A stretch of DNA of 64,000 nucleotides. Origin: Micropterix aruncella. Its lineage: Eukaryota > Arthropoda > Insecta > Lepidoptera > Micropterigidae. Below, piece by piece: positions 11,490 to 23,468 of the stretch (the first letter of the stretch is position 1; every line of letters begins with the position of its first letter). The stretch lies in the NCBI GenBank assembly GCA_944548615.1, contig OX155980.1:37020381-37084380 (forward strand), in the 5' to 3' direction. The position numbers and the translations under genes were made by a program. The notes under the pieces were generated by a model, which saw nothing but the letters and a program-made list of their open reading frames with translations, was not told where the DNA came from and searched no databases.

Positions 11490-12420
11490 TGAAAACTTCG
11501 TTTTTTTTGTGATATTGAACATTTATTTCGAAGCAAATTAAAAAGTGCATTTCATTCAATGTATTGTCCATCGCTAGCTATGACGTTCTCCCATCTTTCT
11601 GGTAAGAGACAGATTCCCCGGCGGAAGAAGTTTTCGTCCTTGGAGGCTATCCACGAATCCAGCCATTTTTCAATATCCTCGAAAGACTGGAAGCGCTGCT
11701 CGGAAAGGCCATGGGCCATTGACCGGAACAACTAGTAGTCGGATGGCGCAATATCTGGGAAGTACGGCAGGTGAGGTAGGATGTCCCAGCGAGGCGTTTC
11801 CAGAAATTCTTGACCTGCATCGCAACGTGTGGTCGAGCATGGTCATGCTGGAAAATTACCTTGTCAAGCCTTTTAGCGTATTCCGGCCGTTTTATCTTCA
11901 CAGCATCGCTCAAATTCTTAAGCTGAGCTCGATAGCGATCGCCCATGATGGTTTCTCCCAGTTTCAGCAGCTCGTAATAGATGACACCCTTTTGGTCCCA
12001 CCAAATGCAAAGCATTACCTTGGATCCGTGGATGTCTCTCTTCGGCATGGCTGTTGAGGTCGATGAAAGTGATTCACCGGGGTATGAGCGATATTTTTTG
12101 CGTTTGGGGTTCTCGTAAAAAATCCACTTTTTGTCGCCGGTGATTATTCAGTGGAGAAAACCTTTTCTTTTTTGACGGCGAAGGAGCATTTCACAAGTCA
12201 TGAAACGTCTTTCAATTTCTCGCGGCAATGACTCGTGAGGAACCCAATGCCCTTCCTTTTGAATGACTGCCATAGATTTTAAACGTCTCGAAACGGTTGA
12301 GGGATGAACATTAATCACTTCACTTATCTTCAGCGTCAGACTCGAATCTTTTTTTATACAAATAAAAATTGTTATATTTTTAGGATTTTTGTCAAAAAAG
12401 AGAAGAAATAATAACAAATG
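11490..12420 (-). pseudogene. mariner-type transposase pseudogene
   Basis: The minus strand encodes a decayed mariner transposase. The HTH part (12417-12148) shows INVHPSTVSRRLKSM, IQKEGHWVPHE, ERRFMTCEMLL and RQKRKGFLH. The catalytic part shows TGDKKWIFYENPKRKK, MPKRDIHGSKVMLCIWWDQ, FQHDHARPH and, after a frameshift, FPDIAPSDY followed by a stop, giving the D,D34D triad. Breaks visible are a stop between KGFLH and IITGDKKW (near 12148), a frameshift after KNFWKRL (about 11800), and TAG after SDY. The N-terminus is lost at about 12350-12420. No terminal inverted repeat was recognised. Confidence 0.85.
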
Positions 12421-12828
12421 TAATGATATGAAGTTATCTTCATTTAGTTTAGGTAGAGTCTTCGTTCAACATACAACATTGCTGCTAAATGAAACATTAA
12501 AACTTGACATGAATCTCTTTTAGGTGATATATTTTCTTATAAAGTTTTGATATAAACTTGAGTGAAGCCGCAGGCAAACTAGGAAATGTAATGAGGAAAT
12601 TGTAAGGAAATGTAATGAGGAAACATGGGAAATTAATTAATAACAATCGAATCAATATATCAATGATTTTCTAAATTGGCAATACCATTACTAATGCGCT
12701 CTGGTATACGTGGGTATGGATGCGGGTAGTGCAATCCAGCATACAGTAATGACAAGAGACCATAAAATAATGTATTTTTGGCCACTGGAACTGTGGCGGC
12801 CCAGCGGTTGTGCATCTGAAAATGACTA

Positions 12829-13085
12829 GCGGAGTCTGGAAAAGTATGTTTCCTAAGACAGCGGAGGTAGGCGCTCACCTGATGTTAATTATCTCCTTAG
12901 TAATGACCAGTAGGCCACCCGATCCCAAGTGAGTTGCGAGCAAAGGGTGCAACGGGCCCTGATGAATTTACCATTAACATCAGGTAGAGGTCTGCAGACT
13001 GCACTTACTAGTGCCGTGGGAGCGACTCCGAACTGAAACTAGACCCTTGACGGAGAAATCCGTCCAAACCTGGTAGGAAGAGCTC
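12829..13085. repeat. Unclassified interspersed repeat, copy 1
   Basis: Shares ordered words with 32089-32310: GGAGTCTGGAA, TATGTTTCCTA, GGCCACCCGATCCCA, GCAAAGG.TGC and GTAGGAAG at the end. The two copies are clearly related but diverged and indel-rich. No coding or tRNA-like structure was identified. Confidence 0.65.
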
Positions 13086-13248
13086 GTCTCTCTGGACATT
13101 GATCGACAAATGTATTATATGACTAGATTCTGAATAACTTTTTTTGGAAACTACTTCTTTTTCAGTGACTGAATAAAATTAAAATTCCATAAAATTCCAC
13201 TGTCAGCGGATTTGTCGGCGGGATTATAGTTATTTCCGATAATTATCG

Positions 13249-13752
13249 CAGCAATGGAACTGGGTAAACAACCCTTTTGCGAACCGTTCCACCGACCACC
13301 TACCCATCTCTGATCAAGAGGAATTAATAGATCTCATGCAACATCAAACTCTAAGAGTCGTTTTGCAGGGCAATCACTGGGTAAATTTTGGGCTAAATAT
13401 TCAGCAAAGCAGCAATACAATATTTACTGCCATTTTGCACACCGTACCTTTGCGAGAGAGGATTTTTGGCCATGACAAACTTAAAAACTAAACATCGTCA
13501 CAGACTTTAACTCGAAGATGACTTGAGAATGAAGCTGACCAAAAAGCAACCAGATTTCTCAGAGTGGTGCAACGAAAAACGTACACATTTGTCACATTAA
13601 ACTGATTTCCACTATGATTAGAATTGTATTATGATGGTAATAAATTTTAAAAAATTGTTTCATTTTTTTTTATCATTGCTGCATTAAGGGGTATGCGAGT
13701 TTGAGGTCTTTCTTGAGGTGGTACGCAGGAAAAACTAAATTAGGAACCACTG
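13249..13752 (+). pseudogene. hAT transposase C-terminus (ZBED/Buster-like) with 3' end
   Basis: A hidden coding remnant. From 13261 it reads WVNNPFANRSTDHLPISDQE and ELIDLMQHQTLRVVLQGN. After a frameshift it reads LPFCTPYLCERGFLAMTNLK, TKHRHRL, a stop, then LRMKLTKKQPDFSEWCNEKR and a final stop at 13598-13600. This matches the hAT dimerisation tail of ZBED5/SCAND3-like transposases (LPF.TTYLCE.GFS pattern). About 140 bp later TAGGAACCACTG (13741-13752) looks like a hAT terminal inverted repeat (ends ..ACCACTG). The 5' part of the element is gone. Confidence 0.75.
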
Positions 13753-13884
13753 CATTACAAGACTAGGCCCTCCCAAAGCAAAATTTGATTTTCTTTTTCT
13801 TTTGTGCAGTAAATGTAGTCACATTGCCCTAGTCACATGTGCAAGAAAAATGACTAGGGGGCAGTAAAGGGTTAAAAAAATGTA

Positions 13885-14031
13885 CAGTGGAACCTCTCAT
13901 AACGAGCATAATTCGTTCCAGATTCGTGCCAGACAATTTTTCCTATACTCATTATGAGGTGCGAATTACTCGTTTGAGGAATTACTGCAAATTACTCGTT
14001 ATGAGAGGGCTCGATATGAGAGGTTCTAGTG
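13885..14031. mobile_element. Tigger/pogo-like MITE, 147 bp
   Basis: Begins CAGTGGAACCTCTCATAACG and ends TATGAGAGGTTCTAGTG, imperfect terminal inverted repeats of about 23 bp. It is flanked by TA on both sides (13883-13884 and 14032-14033), the target duplication of Tc1/mariner-pogo elements. The inside repeats the motif TACTC.TTATGAG/ATTACTCGTT. No coding capacity. It lies in TTC39 intron 4. Confidence 0.85.
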
Positions 14032-14057
14032 TAGTTTCTTGTCGAAGAGCGACGCCT

Positions 14058-14095
14058 AAAAGTTGGGAACCCAATTGCTTGGGTTCCCAACTTTT
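14058..14095. repeat. Perfect 17-bp hairpin
   Basis: AAAAGTTGGGAACCCAA, loop TTGC, then TTGGGTTCCCAACTTTT: a perfect inverted repeat with a 4-nt loop, 25 bp beyond the MITE. It is too short for a typical pre-miRNA. Confidence 0.95.
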
Positions 14096-14446
14096 CTAAA
14101 AACCGTAACAATCTGGTTATATCAAATATTGATAATGACATTGCAAAGGACAGCATTTTCGTTGTCCTCTTTGTTTTACTGTCACAAACATGTGTCCAAA
14201 ACCACTTCATCATGTAGATTTTGAGTTTATTATTATTACACTACAATTGTGGGCATTGTTTTCGATAAAACTAGGCATGAAAATGAATTAGTGCATACTT
14301 TTTATAAAATTTTGTTGATTTTGCTCTCATCCCTAGCATCCCTTTCAATTCATGCTAATACTGCATACGGTGAAAAAAGTATTTTTTACAGATTGAAAAC
14401 TTCCAGTTTCTTAAAAAAAAGTCACAATTATTTTTTTTCTTCACAG

Positions 14447-15023
14447 AAACGCTCCGAGTTTCAAACACCGCATAGCAGGAAAATCACTCCCTATGGAGAA
14501 ATTTGTGATTAAACGATGCGCTCGTTTTAAGGCACAGGACGGGCACCTACTGCTGCCAGGAGTGGAGCTCATGTACCTGTGGAACATGTTTGAGATATTC
14601 ACTGCTAACTTCGCCATCGGCGATGGAATTCTGCAGCTCATCGAAAGGACTATGAAGAAGTGGTCCGACTACCCGACTCACTCGTGGCAAAACGGCTACG
14701 AGGTCGACAACAAGGCGCTGATGCTGTTTCTGCAGGGCGCGTGCCTTCGGATGCTCAACAGTCCGCGCAACGCTGAAAAGTGGCTATTGGATGTGCTGCT
14801 TCTCAAAAATGACATAAAGGAGGATACATTTTTGGTTCCGTTTGCGGTTATGGAACTCGGACTTTGCTACCAGGCTATGGGCCAATACAAGAAGGCCATT
14901 GCAACGCTAGTCGAAGCAAATAAAAAGTATTCCGGCTACTCTCTAGAATCTCGTTTAAACTTCCGGGTGCACGCTGCATTGATGGCTCTGAAGAAGATGG
15001 ATCTCGAAGATGAAGCTCTCTAA
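14447..15023 (+). CDS. TTC39: TTC39-family protein, last exon
   Basis: The exon starts after acceptor TTTTTTTTCTTCACAG and completes a Gln codon with the previous exon. It reads NAPSFKHRIAGKSLPMEKFV, the RIAGKS.P.EKF signature of TTC39 proteins. It continues through a LPGVELMYLWNMF helix, KALMLFLQGACLRML, FVPFAVMELGLCYQAMG-type TPR helices (LVPFAVMELGLCYQAMGQYK) and the conserved end YSLESRLNFRVHAALMALKK, with TAA at 15021-15023. The five exons together encode about 411 residues, covering most of the family's C-terminal two-thirds. The exon is more GC-rich than its surroundings, as usual for coding DNA. Confidence 0.93.
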
Positions 15024-18000
15024 ATTCGAAGATTGAGCTCTACCCCCACTCCGGTCAAGAAGCATGTCTAACAGCAAAATGAACACTACTTTTTTGAGAA
15101 TTAAAACTCGTATATCTATAATACCTTAGGTCTGCTATTCGAATACTCGGCCACCAGAGAATATTATTTAGTTTCCGTATAGTTTAAAAAAAGTTTTGTT
15201 TATTCTCGCTATTTGTCATATTTTCTCTTTTTAGCAAGATTTTTTTTATCGCTATTTGACCTCAAAACCCGTATAGACAGTGCAATGTTTAAAGACACCT
15301 CTCGTTTAAAATTGTTTCAACTTTATAAAAATCCGCAATATGTTTTAACTTGATGATATTCTTGCCATTAACCTAACAATCTATCATTGCAAAATACACA
15401 TCTATTAGTGATACGTTATAACACTTACCACAAAAAAATTATGTTAGAAATGTGTTTTTAGGATAATGCATATGTAAAACTTAGTCGAGCAGTATAACGT
15501 GTGATATATAGGAAGGTTATTATTCTTATCAATGTTGTAAACGGACTGAGAGGCAAAAAACTATTTTTTGCTGAAGCAAATAGAGAAGCTCGTTTTAACG
15601 TCACTAAATTACTGAGAAGAATGATAAAATTTAAGTCGCATTATGCTTTATTTGTCACGAGCTGCAGTAGCGTATTTTAAAAACAATTTATTATTCCAGC
15701 GAGAGGCATTTAAAGAAAGAGATCAAAATTTAGTATAATAGACGTTGAGATATTACCTAAATGATATGAAGACTTCATTAGGGATTTTGTTTAATAGTTA
15801 TTTTGATAATTTAATTTAATATGTCGGGGTCCAGGCTGAAGTTTTAAAACACTATTTTTCTAAGTTCCTGTTTTTGTTATGTTGTGTTTGTAAGATTTTT
15901 ATGAAGGAAATAGGTTTATTTACCTGCAATTTAATGGCTAATGAAATATGCCATAAATAGTTGTCATGTTTACAAATAATGATGAAATTATTGTACAAGC
16001 AGAATGCCTGGCTGTGATTGCTATACCCATGGGTCTCAGCTTATTACCCAGACATTCAACAAAATCAGAATGATATATATTTTATTACCGTATTGCAAGA
16101 AAGCTAAATTCCAAAACTATTTTATATGCAATTAGCGGTTTAGTATAATAAGTATGATGGCGTTTGATGCCGATAAGAATAAGAAATGGCTGTGCTAAAA
16201 TGAACAGATGTTTATAAATTCACAACCGCAATCGCTGAATTTTAATGTTGAACTTACTGCTAAGTGCTTTTCAGCGAAAGTGGGTTGTTAGGTCTACAAG
16301 TCCCTATTCTGCCAGTGCAAATGCATTTTCTATTTCAGGCTGTCTTAAATCGAATAACGAATAATGAGGTAGAAAAGGTGATAACATATAGAGATAACTC
16401 TGATGATCTGTGACCGCAGGATTAACCTTTGCGTTATTATTCAAAAGTTAGGTAAAAAATCTTTGGGTTTTTTCATTAGATTTCTTAATAACAATACTTG
16501 TTACTACTACTACTACTAAATTTATACCAAACTTTTTTTATATGCAATAGACCAATTTATTACCCTTTCTTGTATTAAGAATTGTAGGAACAATTTCTCG
16601 TATCTTGTATGCTTTTGTTGGTTTTGGGTTTTTAAAATTTTTATTTATGTATTTGCTTGTTGCGTTCGGGCGATAATATAACGGACATATCACGTACGTT
16701 CGTATATGTAGGGCGGTTAATTTGGCTCTTGACAAGGCAACTAAAGGCGTTTGGCGAAACTTGCAAAAATAAAACATATTTCACCAAATACAGAATACAA
16801 ACCTTAAAAAAATGCCACACACACATGAGGTAATTTCTAATTAAATTGCCATTGCAATTATCGTAAAATAAACGTAAACAAAACTCAAGATGACCTTTGA
16901 TCATACCAGTGTGTTGCGATGGCCCTGACCATACCGGTACCGTGCACATTTGGGGATTTTGATATGAGCATACCGGGTCGTCCACAGGCATTTTTCGAAT
17001 TACGGGGGGGGGGGGGAGGCGAGCGAGCATCCACACTGGATGCTAGTATGGGACCAGGTTCAAAAGCTATGCTAGATTAAAGTATTGCCGCATTTGATAC
17101 GTTTCATTGATACCATGATTACCGCCAATAGTTTCCTAATTTTAACCAAACATTCTTTAGGCATGCATTTCTATATATAGAATTTTAATCATTTCTCATC
17201 ACGAACTAATACCCAGAGTACACTATGTATGACCAAACAAAAAGTACAGAGGAAATCAGCACAATCCCTAAGAAAAACTGCTTTGAGAAATGTAACGCAA
17301 CAAAATTAGATGCTATTCCATCATAAAAATTAAAATCATTTCGCTCGACTAATGTCTTGACCTAACTACCCACTGTTATAGATATGAATCGCTTGGCATT
17401 TGTCATATTTAATTTCATTGCAATTTACAATAAAGTTGTCAATTATAATTAATTAAACATTTTAGTGGATGTTCTAGGTGAAAATGTGTTTCTTGAACAA
17501 AATATATTTTTGAGTATATTTTTTAGTATATAACGTTTTCATGTTATTTAGAGCACCCACTAATTAAAATGCAAATCTTACGATAGTACTGTATTCTGCA
17601 CTTGGAAATATTTGTTTGTCGCGTTATGTAGTGGCTTTTTTATTGTAGTTACGTAATATATTATTCGTTGTGAATAAAATTTTGTGAATAAATTGTTTGT
17701 TTTTACTCCATCCACCAACAACTTATGAGTTGCAGTGCAAATAATGATGACCTTGAGAAGCAATTTTATTTATTGCTAAATTAAGCAATTTAGCAATAAA
17801 GCAATTTTATTTATATTTTAGAATGCACTGTCTCAAAATTAATATGCAATTTTACATTGTCATTACATTAATAAACCAAAAGAATGTTTCCCACTATTTA
17901 TACTTAGAAATGTTACAGATAATGTATTTTATCCCACATACAATAAACAGATGTTTAAGGTAGGTTCCAGAATTCTATTGCCTTTTTTATAAAATTAAAA

Positions 18001-18373
18001 ATATTGGCACAGATTAATGCAAACATTGCAACAAATTTAAATTGCAGATTATCTAATATCAGCTGAACTTGTAAATACTGTATAAGCTAGAAACAGGGGT
18101 GTAAAGTGGGGTTAATAAATTCTTAAAATGTCAACAATAACATGCTGCTGTATATAATGTTAATTGTGTTATTAAGTATTAGAATAAACTGCTTGACATT
18201 AAAGTGACATGTCAAAATACATGGCCATCTATTTAATTTTATGGTCTGATGATATAAGATATATTACATATACACAGAAATGCACATTATATACTTTTTG
18301 TACAACAAATCTAAATTAGCGGTATAGAATGCTACGATATAAAAAATAAAGAGAATCATATCTTGTCCATAAT
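15024..18373. other. TTC39 3' UTR and intergenic DNA
   Basis: AT-rich sequence with no gene that I can support. The 3' UTR end is not fixed: several AATAAA-like words occur but none is decisive. A 12-base G run lies near 17006-17017. A 14-bp inverted repeat (TTTATTGCTAAATT / AATTTAGCAATAAA) lies at 17769-17800. Confidence 0.55.
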
Positions 18374-18580
18374 TTGAATGACTTTAATACAAAAATAAAT
18401 ATTATACATCTCGCAGAAATCGTTAAATCTTTATATAAAAAAGTCCGCGAGCTTGTCAAGGATCGGAACATCAAATATTGCTGGACACGCTCTTGTCGAA
18501 TCTACGTCAGGAAAAATGACACATCGCCTGCTCATTGTATATCTTCAGAGTCACAACTTAATAGTCGTGTTTTTTTATAA
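18374..18580 (+). pseudogene. LINE ORF1, C-terminal remnant
   Basis: Within this short frame, KYCWTRSCRIYVRKNDTSPA followed by ISSESQL matches the common C-terminal pattern of insect LINE ORF1 proteins (W.r.G.I.vR....P...I.s...L). It sits about 260 bp ahead of ORF2 in the same orientation. The zinc-knuckle part is not present, so the element is 5'-truncated here. Confidence 0.6.
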
Positions 18581-18838
18581 TTTCATTTTGTGATTTTTCA
18601 TACTACCATCAAGCTATCATATCGCGATTTCAGCTCTCTAGCGCTGAGCATTCCCATAACAATAGACCCCATAAAAATAGCATTCCGATCCTCACATCCA
18701 CATCCGCATATTTTATTTACACTTATCTATCAAATCACGTAAATTATCCAATTCAAGGTTATATTTTCATATGTATTACCAGTAGCTCAATATACAGGTT
18801 GTTATATACATATTATTATTATTATTATATAATTCATC

Positions 18839-21721
18839 ATGGAGAGTAACATAAAAATCTTCTACGCGAACGTACGCGGACTTCGTACAAAGACCGACTT
18901 ATTTGCACAAAATGTTCTTTCGCGCGACTTTGACATAATAGCAATCACCGAGAGCTGGTTAACAAGTGGTATACTTGACGGTGAATTGGTAGATCAAATG
19001 TACGAGCTTTACAGATTCGACAGGAACAAAGAGACTACAGGACTTGGCCGAGGCGGCGGAGTTATGATTGCAGCTAAGAAAGGCCTGCGTCCACGCGCCC
19101 GACCTGACTGGTGGCCCGAGGGTGTATTACCTGAGTGCCTCTGGATGACGGTGTCCGGGCATCTCCTTGCATCCAAATGTGACCTTCACATCGCGTGCGT
19201 TTACATACCCGGAGGCAAAAGTCACCAAAATCACATCGACACCTTTTTAGAAACGTGCATTTCTCTGAGGGAACGGCACCCTGATGACACATTCCTAGTT
19301 CTTGGAGACTTCAACCTTCCAAATATTAAATGGGAAAGTTCGAAGGATAGCTCCGTTATGCAACACAAGGGAGGACTGGACCTAGTTAGTGCCTCATTTG
19401 TTGACTACATTACATTCGCTGGGCTTGACCAATACAATGGGGTTGCTAACGAGAAGGGCCGTTGGCTTGATCTCGTCCTGTCAAACGTTGAGACATGTGT
19501 TACCCGTGACGAAGATCCTCTTGTTCCGGAGGATTCGCACCATCCTTCTCTAAACGTAGAAATCCATAACGCTCTCTCGGCTCCGTTAAGAGAATCACCA
19601 CGCTTAGTCTACAAATTTAACACCGCCGACTATTTTCAGATAAATGATTACTTATCGAAAATAAATTGGTCTGAGTTGATTAATGATATCCCTATAGACA
19701 CGGCCGTAACCAATTTTTATACTGTCATAAACAATGCAATCGAAAAATATGTCCCCTATATCAAGACTCTTAAAAAACCACACCCGACCTGGTTTTCTCC
19801 TGCTTAGTTTCACAAAAAGTGGAAACGTTTCGGCAATCCCCGCGATTACGATACGTTCGCTCTACTACGAAGGAGGCACAAACTCCTTCAAAAACAATGC
19901 TATCGCAGTTTTATATCTGTTAGCGAGAATAAGATAGTTCAGAACCCTAAACATTTTTGGTCATTTATTAAACGTATTCGTAAGGGCGGCAGCCTTCCTC
20001 AATGCATGAATTACGAAGATATTGTTGCAACTGAGGGACCTCAAATATGCGAAATTTTTAGTAGCTACTTTCAGTCTGTTTACTTAGAAGACAACCCGTC
20101 AAAAGGGCCCATTTCCCAATCTACATATGATACGACACATGAACAGGTTATCCCTGGATGCATAAGCTCTATCGATTTCACTGAGGAATCAGTCTTCAAA
20201 TGCATACGAGATTTGGACGTGCGCAAGAGTGCCGGAAGTGATTTAATTCCGCCAATATTCATAAGGAACTGTGCTGTCCAAATTAAGAGTCCCCTCTGCC
20301 TAATTTTTCGATCGTCTCTCTCCCAAGGTGTCTTCCCAGCGAAATGGAAGGAAGCACTTATTGTGCCAATACACAAGAAAGGCTGCAAAAACATCGTTGA
20401 CAACTATAGGCCAGTCTCTATACTTTCAGTCCTGAGTAAGCTGTTTGAAAAGGTCGTCTATTCACAGCTATACTCTTACATCGCGCCATGTCTGCCTATA
20501 CAGCAACATGGGTTCCTAAAGCAACGGTCGGTAGTTTCCAATCTGGCGGAATTTACCAATTTTACCTTAAGTGCGATGGACAAACGGAAGCAAGTGGACG
20601 CCATCTACACCGACTTTGCGAAGGCGTTCGACCGTGTTAACCATCCTATTCTCTTAAGTAAGCTAAAGAGACTAGGAGTCCACGGAGATCTATACAGGTG
20701 GATATCATCGTACGTAGCTAACCGTCACCAAGCTGTGGTTGTTGGAGGATTCAGGTCGAACTTTGCATCAATTCCGTCCGGGGTACCGCAGGGTTCACAC
20801 TTGGGTCCTCTGCTCTTCAACGCCTATCTTTACGATATTAGTTCTTGTTTCACAGCTGGTCGTCACATTTTATACGCGGATGACCTGAAAATCTATGCTG
20901 AGGTGACTGACGTGGCAGACTGCCTCCGGTTACAGGAGGATATCGACCGCCTGTCACACTACTGTGTACTTAATAAACTCTCTCTAAATGCTACTAAATG
21001 TAACAGTATAAGCTTCAGCCGTAAGAGAGACTTGGTGCAGTTCAGTTATCACATTAATGGTGAAGTGATCCCTAATGTAAAATGTATTCGCGACCTCGGA
21101 GTACAAATTGATCACAAGTTGCTTTTCGATCAGCATATAGAAAGTATGGTTAGCCGAGCTTTGAGAACACTAGGATTTGTGACCCGTATCTCAAGACCTT
21201 TCTCCAATATAAATGTCCTGAAGATGTTATATTTCGCTTACGTTCGCAGTACCGTGGAATTTGCGTCCTCAATTTGGAATCCGCAATATTCGGTCTACAG
21301 AACCAGGATAGAATGTATCCAAAGGCGTTTTTTAAAACACATCAATTATCGTGGACGCTTCGGTCTTCCTACGTACGAGAGCAGACTGGACCACTTCGGT
21401 ATTCAAGCTCTAGAAGACCGACGCACTGTGGCTGATATGGTACTGTTACACAAAGTTATCCACAATACCATAGATAGTCCATACCTTGTTGCAAACTTAC
21501 GTTTTTTCGTTCCTCCGCGATTAATTCGTAATTCACGCACTTTTGAGGTCTCTCGTGCCAATACCAACTACGGGAAAAATTCCATCGCTTATAGGATAAT
21601 GTGCACGTACGACTCTCGTTTCTCCACCATCGACATTTTCAACCTCAACCAACCGACGTTCGTTAAAGAATTATTTAAATCAATTGCACCTAACGAGCTT
21701 GTTAACATCTATCTTTCTTAG
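18839..21721 (+). pseudogene. LINE ORF2: endonuclease and RT, single amber stop
   Basis: The frame runs from ATG 18839 to the stop at 21719-21721 with a single TAG at 19805-19807; the sequence between the stop and 20006 is open in the same frame. Endonuclease motifs are FYANVRGL, AITESWL, GRGGGVMIA, LGDFNLPNIKW and EDSHHPSL. RT motifs are ALIVPIHKKGCKNIVDNYRP, QHGFLKQRSV, YTDFAKAFDRVNHPILLSKL, GVPQGSHLGPLLF and YADD. The C-terminus carries the CR1/Jockey tail. Length (about 960 codons) is normal for the family. One point change separates it from an intact ORF. Confidence 0.9.
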
Positions 21722-22191
21722 TTATATAATTTTCATGCAACTTATCAGTAGCTATGTACTACAAATATTTATAAATATTTATTATATATCTAAAAAAAAC
21801 TATAAACATCAATAAATATCTGTATCTATATACCCACTATAAGACCTATTTATATCTTTATTTATATCTATATACATATACACATACCATCGTCTAACTC
21901 CTTCTTCTTAATCACTTCCAATTCCCTACCTCTCCCATCGGTTTTCTATTTTAATTTTCTATTTAACATGTACTTAGTTTATTTTATAATTAATTTTTAA
22001 GTTTAATATGCCGAAATCCAAATGCGTAATATGCGGAAATCTGTTAATTTCATAGGAAACGATTATCGGCGTAATGTTTTTCTCTTTTTCTACATTATGT
22101 TTATGCACACGTTTCAATTGTATGCGCTGTATGTTTCCAGAAATAAAATAAAATAAAATAAAATAAATAAATAAAAATATTATGTGGTAAA

Positions 22192-22366
22192 TTAATATTG
22201 TAAAATTAAGAGTATCTGTAATAAATCATACGTATTTTTAAACATTCAAGGGCGTAATTTGTAGGTATGTATTTATAAAAATTCATTGGTAATCTTGTAA
22301 AATAGGTATCTGTAAAATTAAGTTTATCTGTAAAAATCATAGGTATTTATAAAAATTCATGGGTAA
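22192..22366. repeat. AT-rich minisatellite, left part (about 75-95 bp units)
   Basis: Successive units share GTAAAATTAAG.GTATCTGTAA, AATCATA.GTATTT and ATAAAAATTCAT.GG. Similar units reappear at 31718-31830 on the far side of the Gypsy element, so that element split an existing array. Confidence 0.8.
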
Positions 22367-22370
22367 TCTT

Positions 22371-23468
22371 TATAACGTATGATTAAATTTCCATTCGCGT
22401 TATACCAAGAAACAAGAGCGCCACCGCATTTATCCAAAACGCGGAAAATGAAAAAAATACCATGTTAGGTTAGGTGACCAAAAAAATGAAAAAATAACCA
22501 CAGGGTCGGGGAAAGGATTTGATTTGTCACTAAATTTGGCAAAACAGAGAATAAACCTTCGCAATTTTAAAATAAAACTACAAATTTAAAGTTATAAAAA
22601 CAAGATCCTTTAATTAGCGTAGGTAGTTTCCTCCTTCTATCTCCTCTTCAGACATGTGGTACAGACTTCAGACATGTTGTATTTCAGGTTCAATTTAAGA
22701 CATCCAGGCGAGAAAAACTCCGGGCACGGTTGGCCGATTCGTGGAGTCGAATTTACATTCGTAATATAAAAGGCGGCACAGGCAAAAACACACTGTGACG
22801 AAAAGAAAAAACCCCCATTACTACAAAACTCGTTGGTCTAATTGAATCCCGAAAAGAATTAAACGCTTACCGAAAAAGATTACCTTGCTCACATTACTTT
22901 AAAAACGCCGCACTTCTGGTGCACACATCTCGCGGATCACCTTGCTTTTAATGGGTTTTTTGTCGCCCGGCGCGAGTCAGAAGTGCTCTTCCTCGCGCCA
23001 TCTTGGAAAATATAACCCCCTCAATTACTGTGGCTAGGATGGACAGACTGGACTGCCTGCAGTTATACCAACTTTAGGAGATTAAAAAAAACTCATAGCA
23101 ACTCATGTTCACTAAAATAGTAATATTTTTTGTAACATTTATTACATTTATAAAATTATTTTGAACTTGATTTTTTATGTAAATCTTTTGTTTTTTTTTG
23201 TCATGGCAAGAACACCAAAAGGGTCACTTTTTATTGGGCCGTGCAATACGGATTTTTCTATTATGACAGGTCTAATGTCAAAGCTTTTAGCGATTTTTAT
23301 TTGTTTTGGAGATATGTTTTGAGATTTTGAACCATGATTCCGAAACAACTCAAAAACTGAGTAAGACCAATATAAAAAAAACACGAAAAATACAAGCGAA
23401 ACATGTTGCAATGCGTGCAACATATTTTTGAAACATAACATGCCACGCAAATTTGGATTTTTGTTACA
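22371..23468 (-). repeat. Gypsy 3' LTR (complete, 1,098 bp)
   Basis: Nearly identical to 31193-31713 except for 577 bp (about 22757-23333) absent from that copy. In element orientation it starts TGTAACAAAAATCC and ends CGTTATA. A purine-rich tract (GTGGGAGAGGC on the minus strand) abuts its 5' edge at 23469-23479. Confidence 0.88.

Larger units (their letters stand above)
18374..22178 (+). mobile_element. CR1/Jockey-like LINE, 5'-truncated in ORF1
   Basis: A + strand LINE with the C-terminal end of ORF1 (to 18580), a spacer, ORF2 (18839-21721, one internal stop), an AT-rich 3' UTR and a tail of repeated AATAA units (AATAAAATAAAATAAAATAA, about 22142-22176). Codon positions remain well conserved, so this is a fairly recent copy. 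Confidence 0.85.

Noticed and set aside
12660..12878. 72-codon minus-strand frame
   Set aside because: Overlaps the edge of an interspersed repeat (12829 on) with a relative at 32089; no protein family resemblance.
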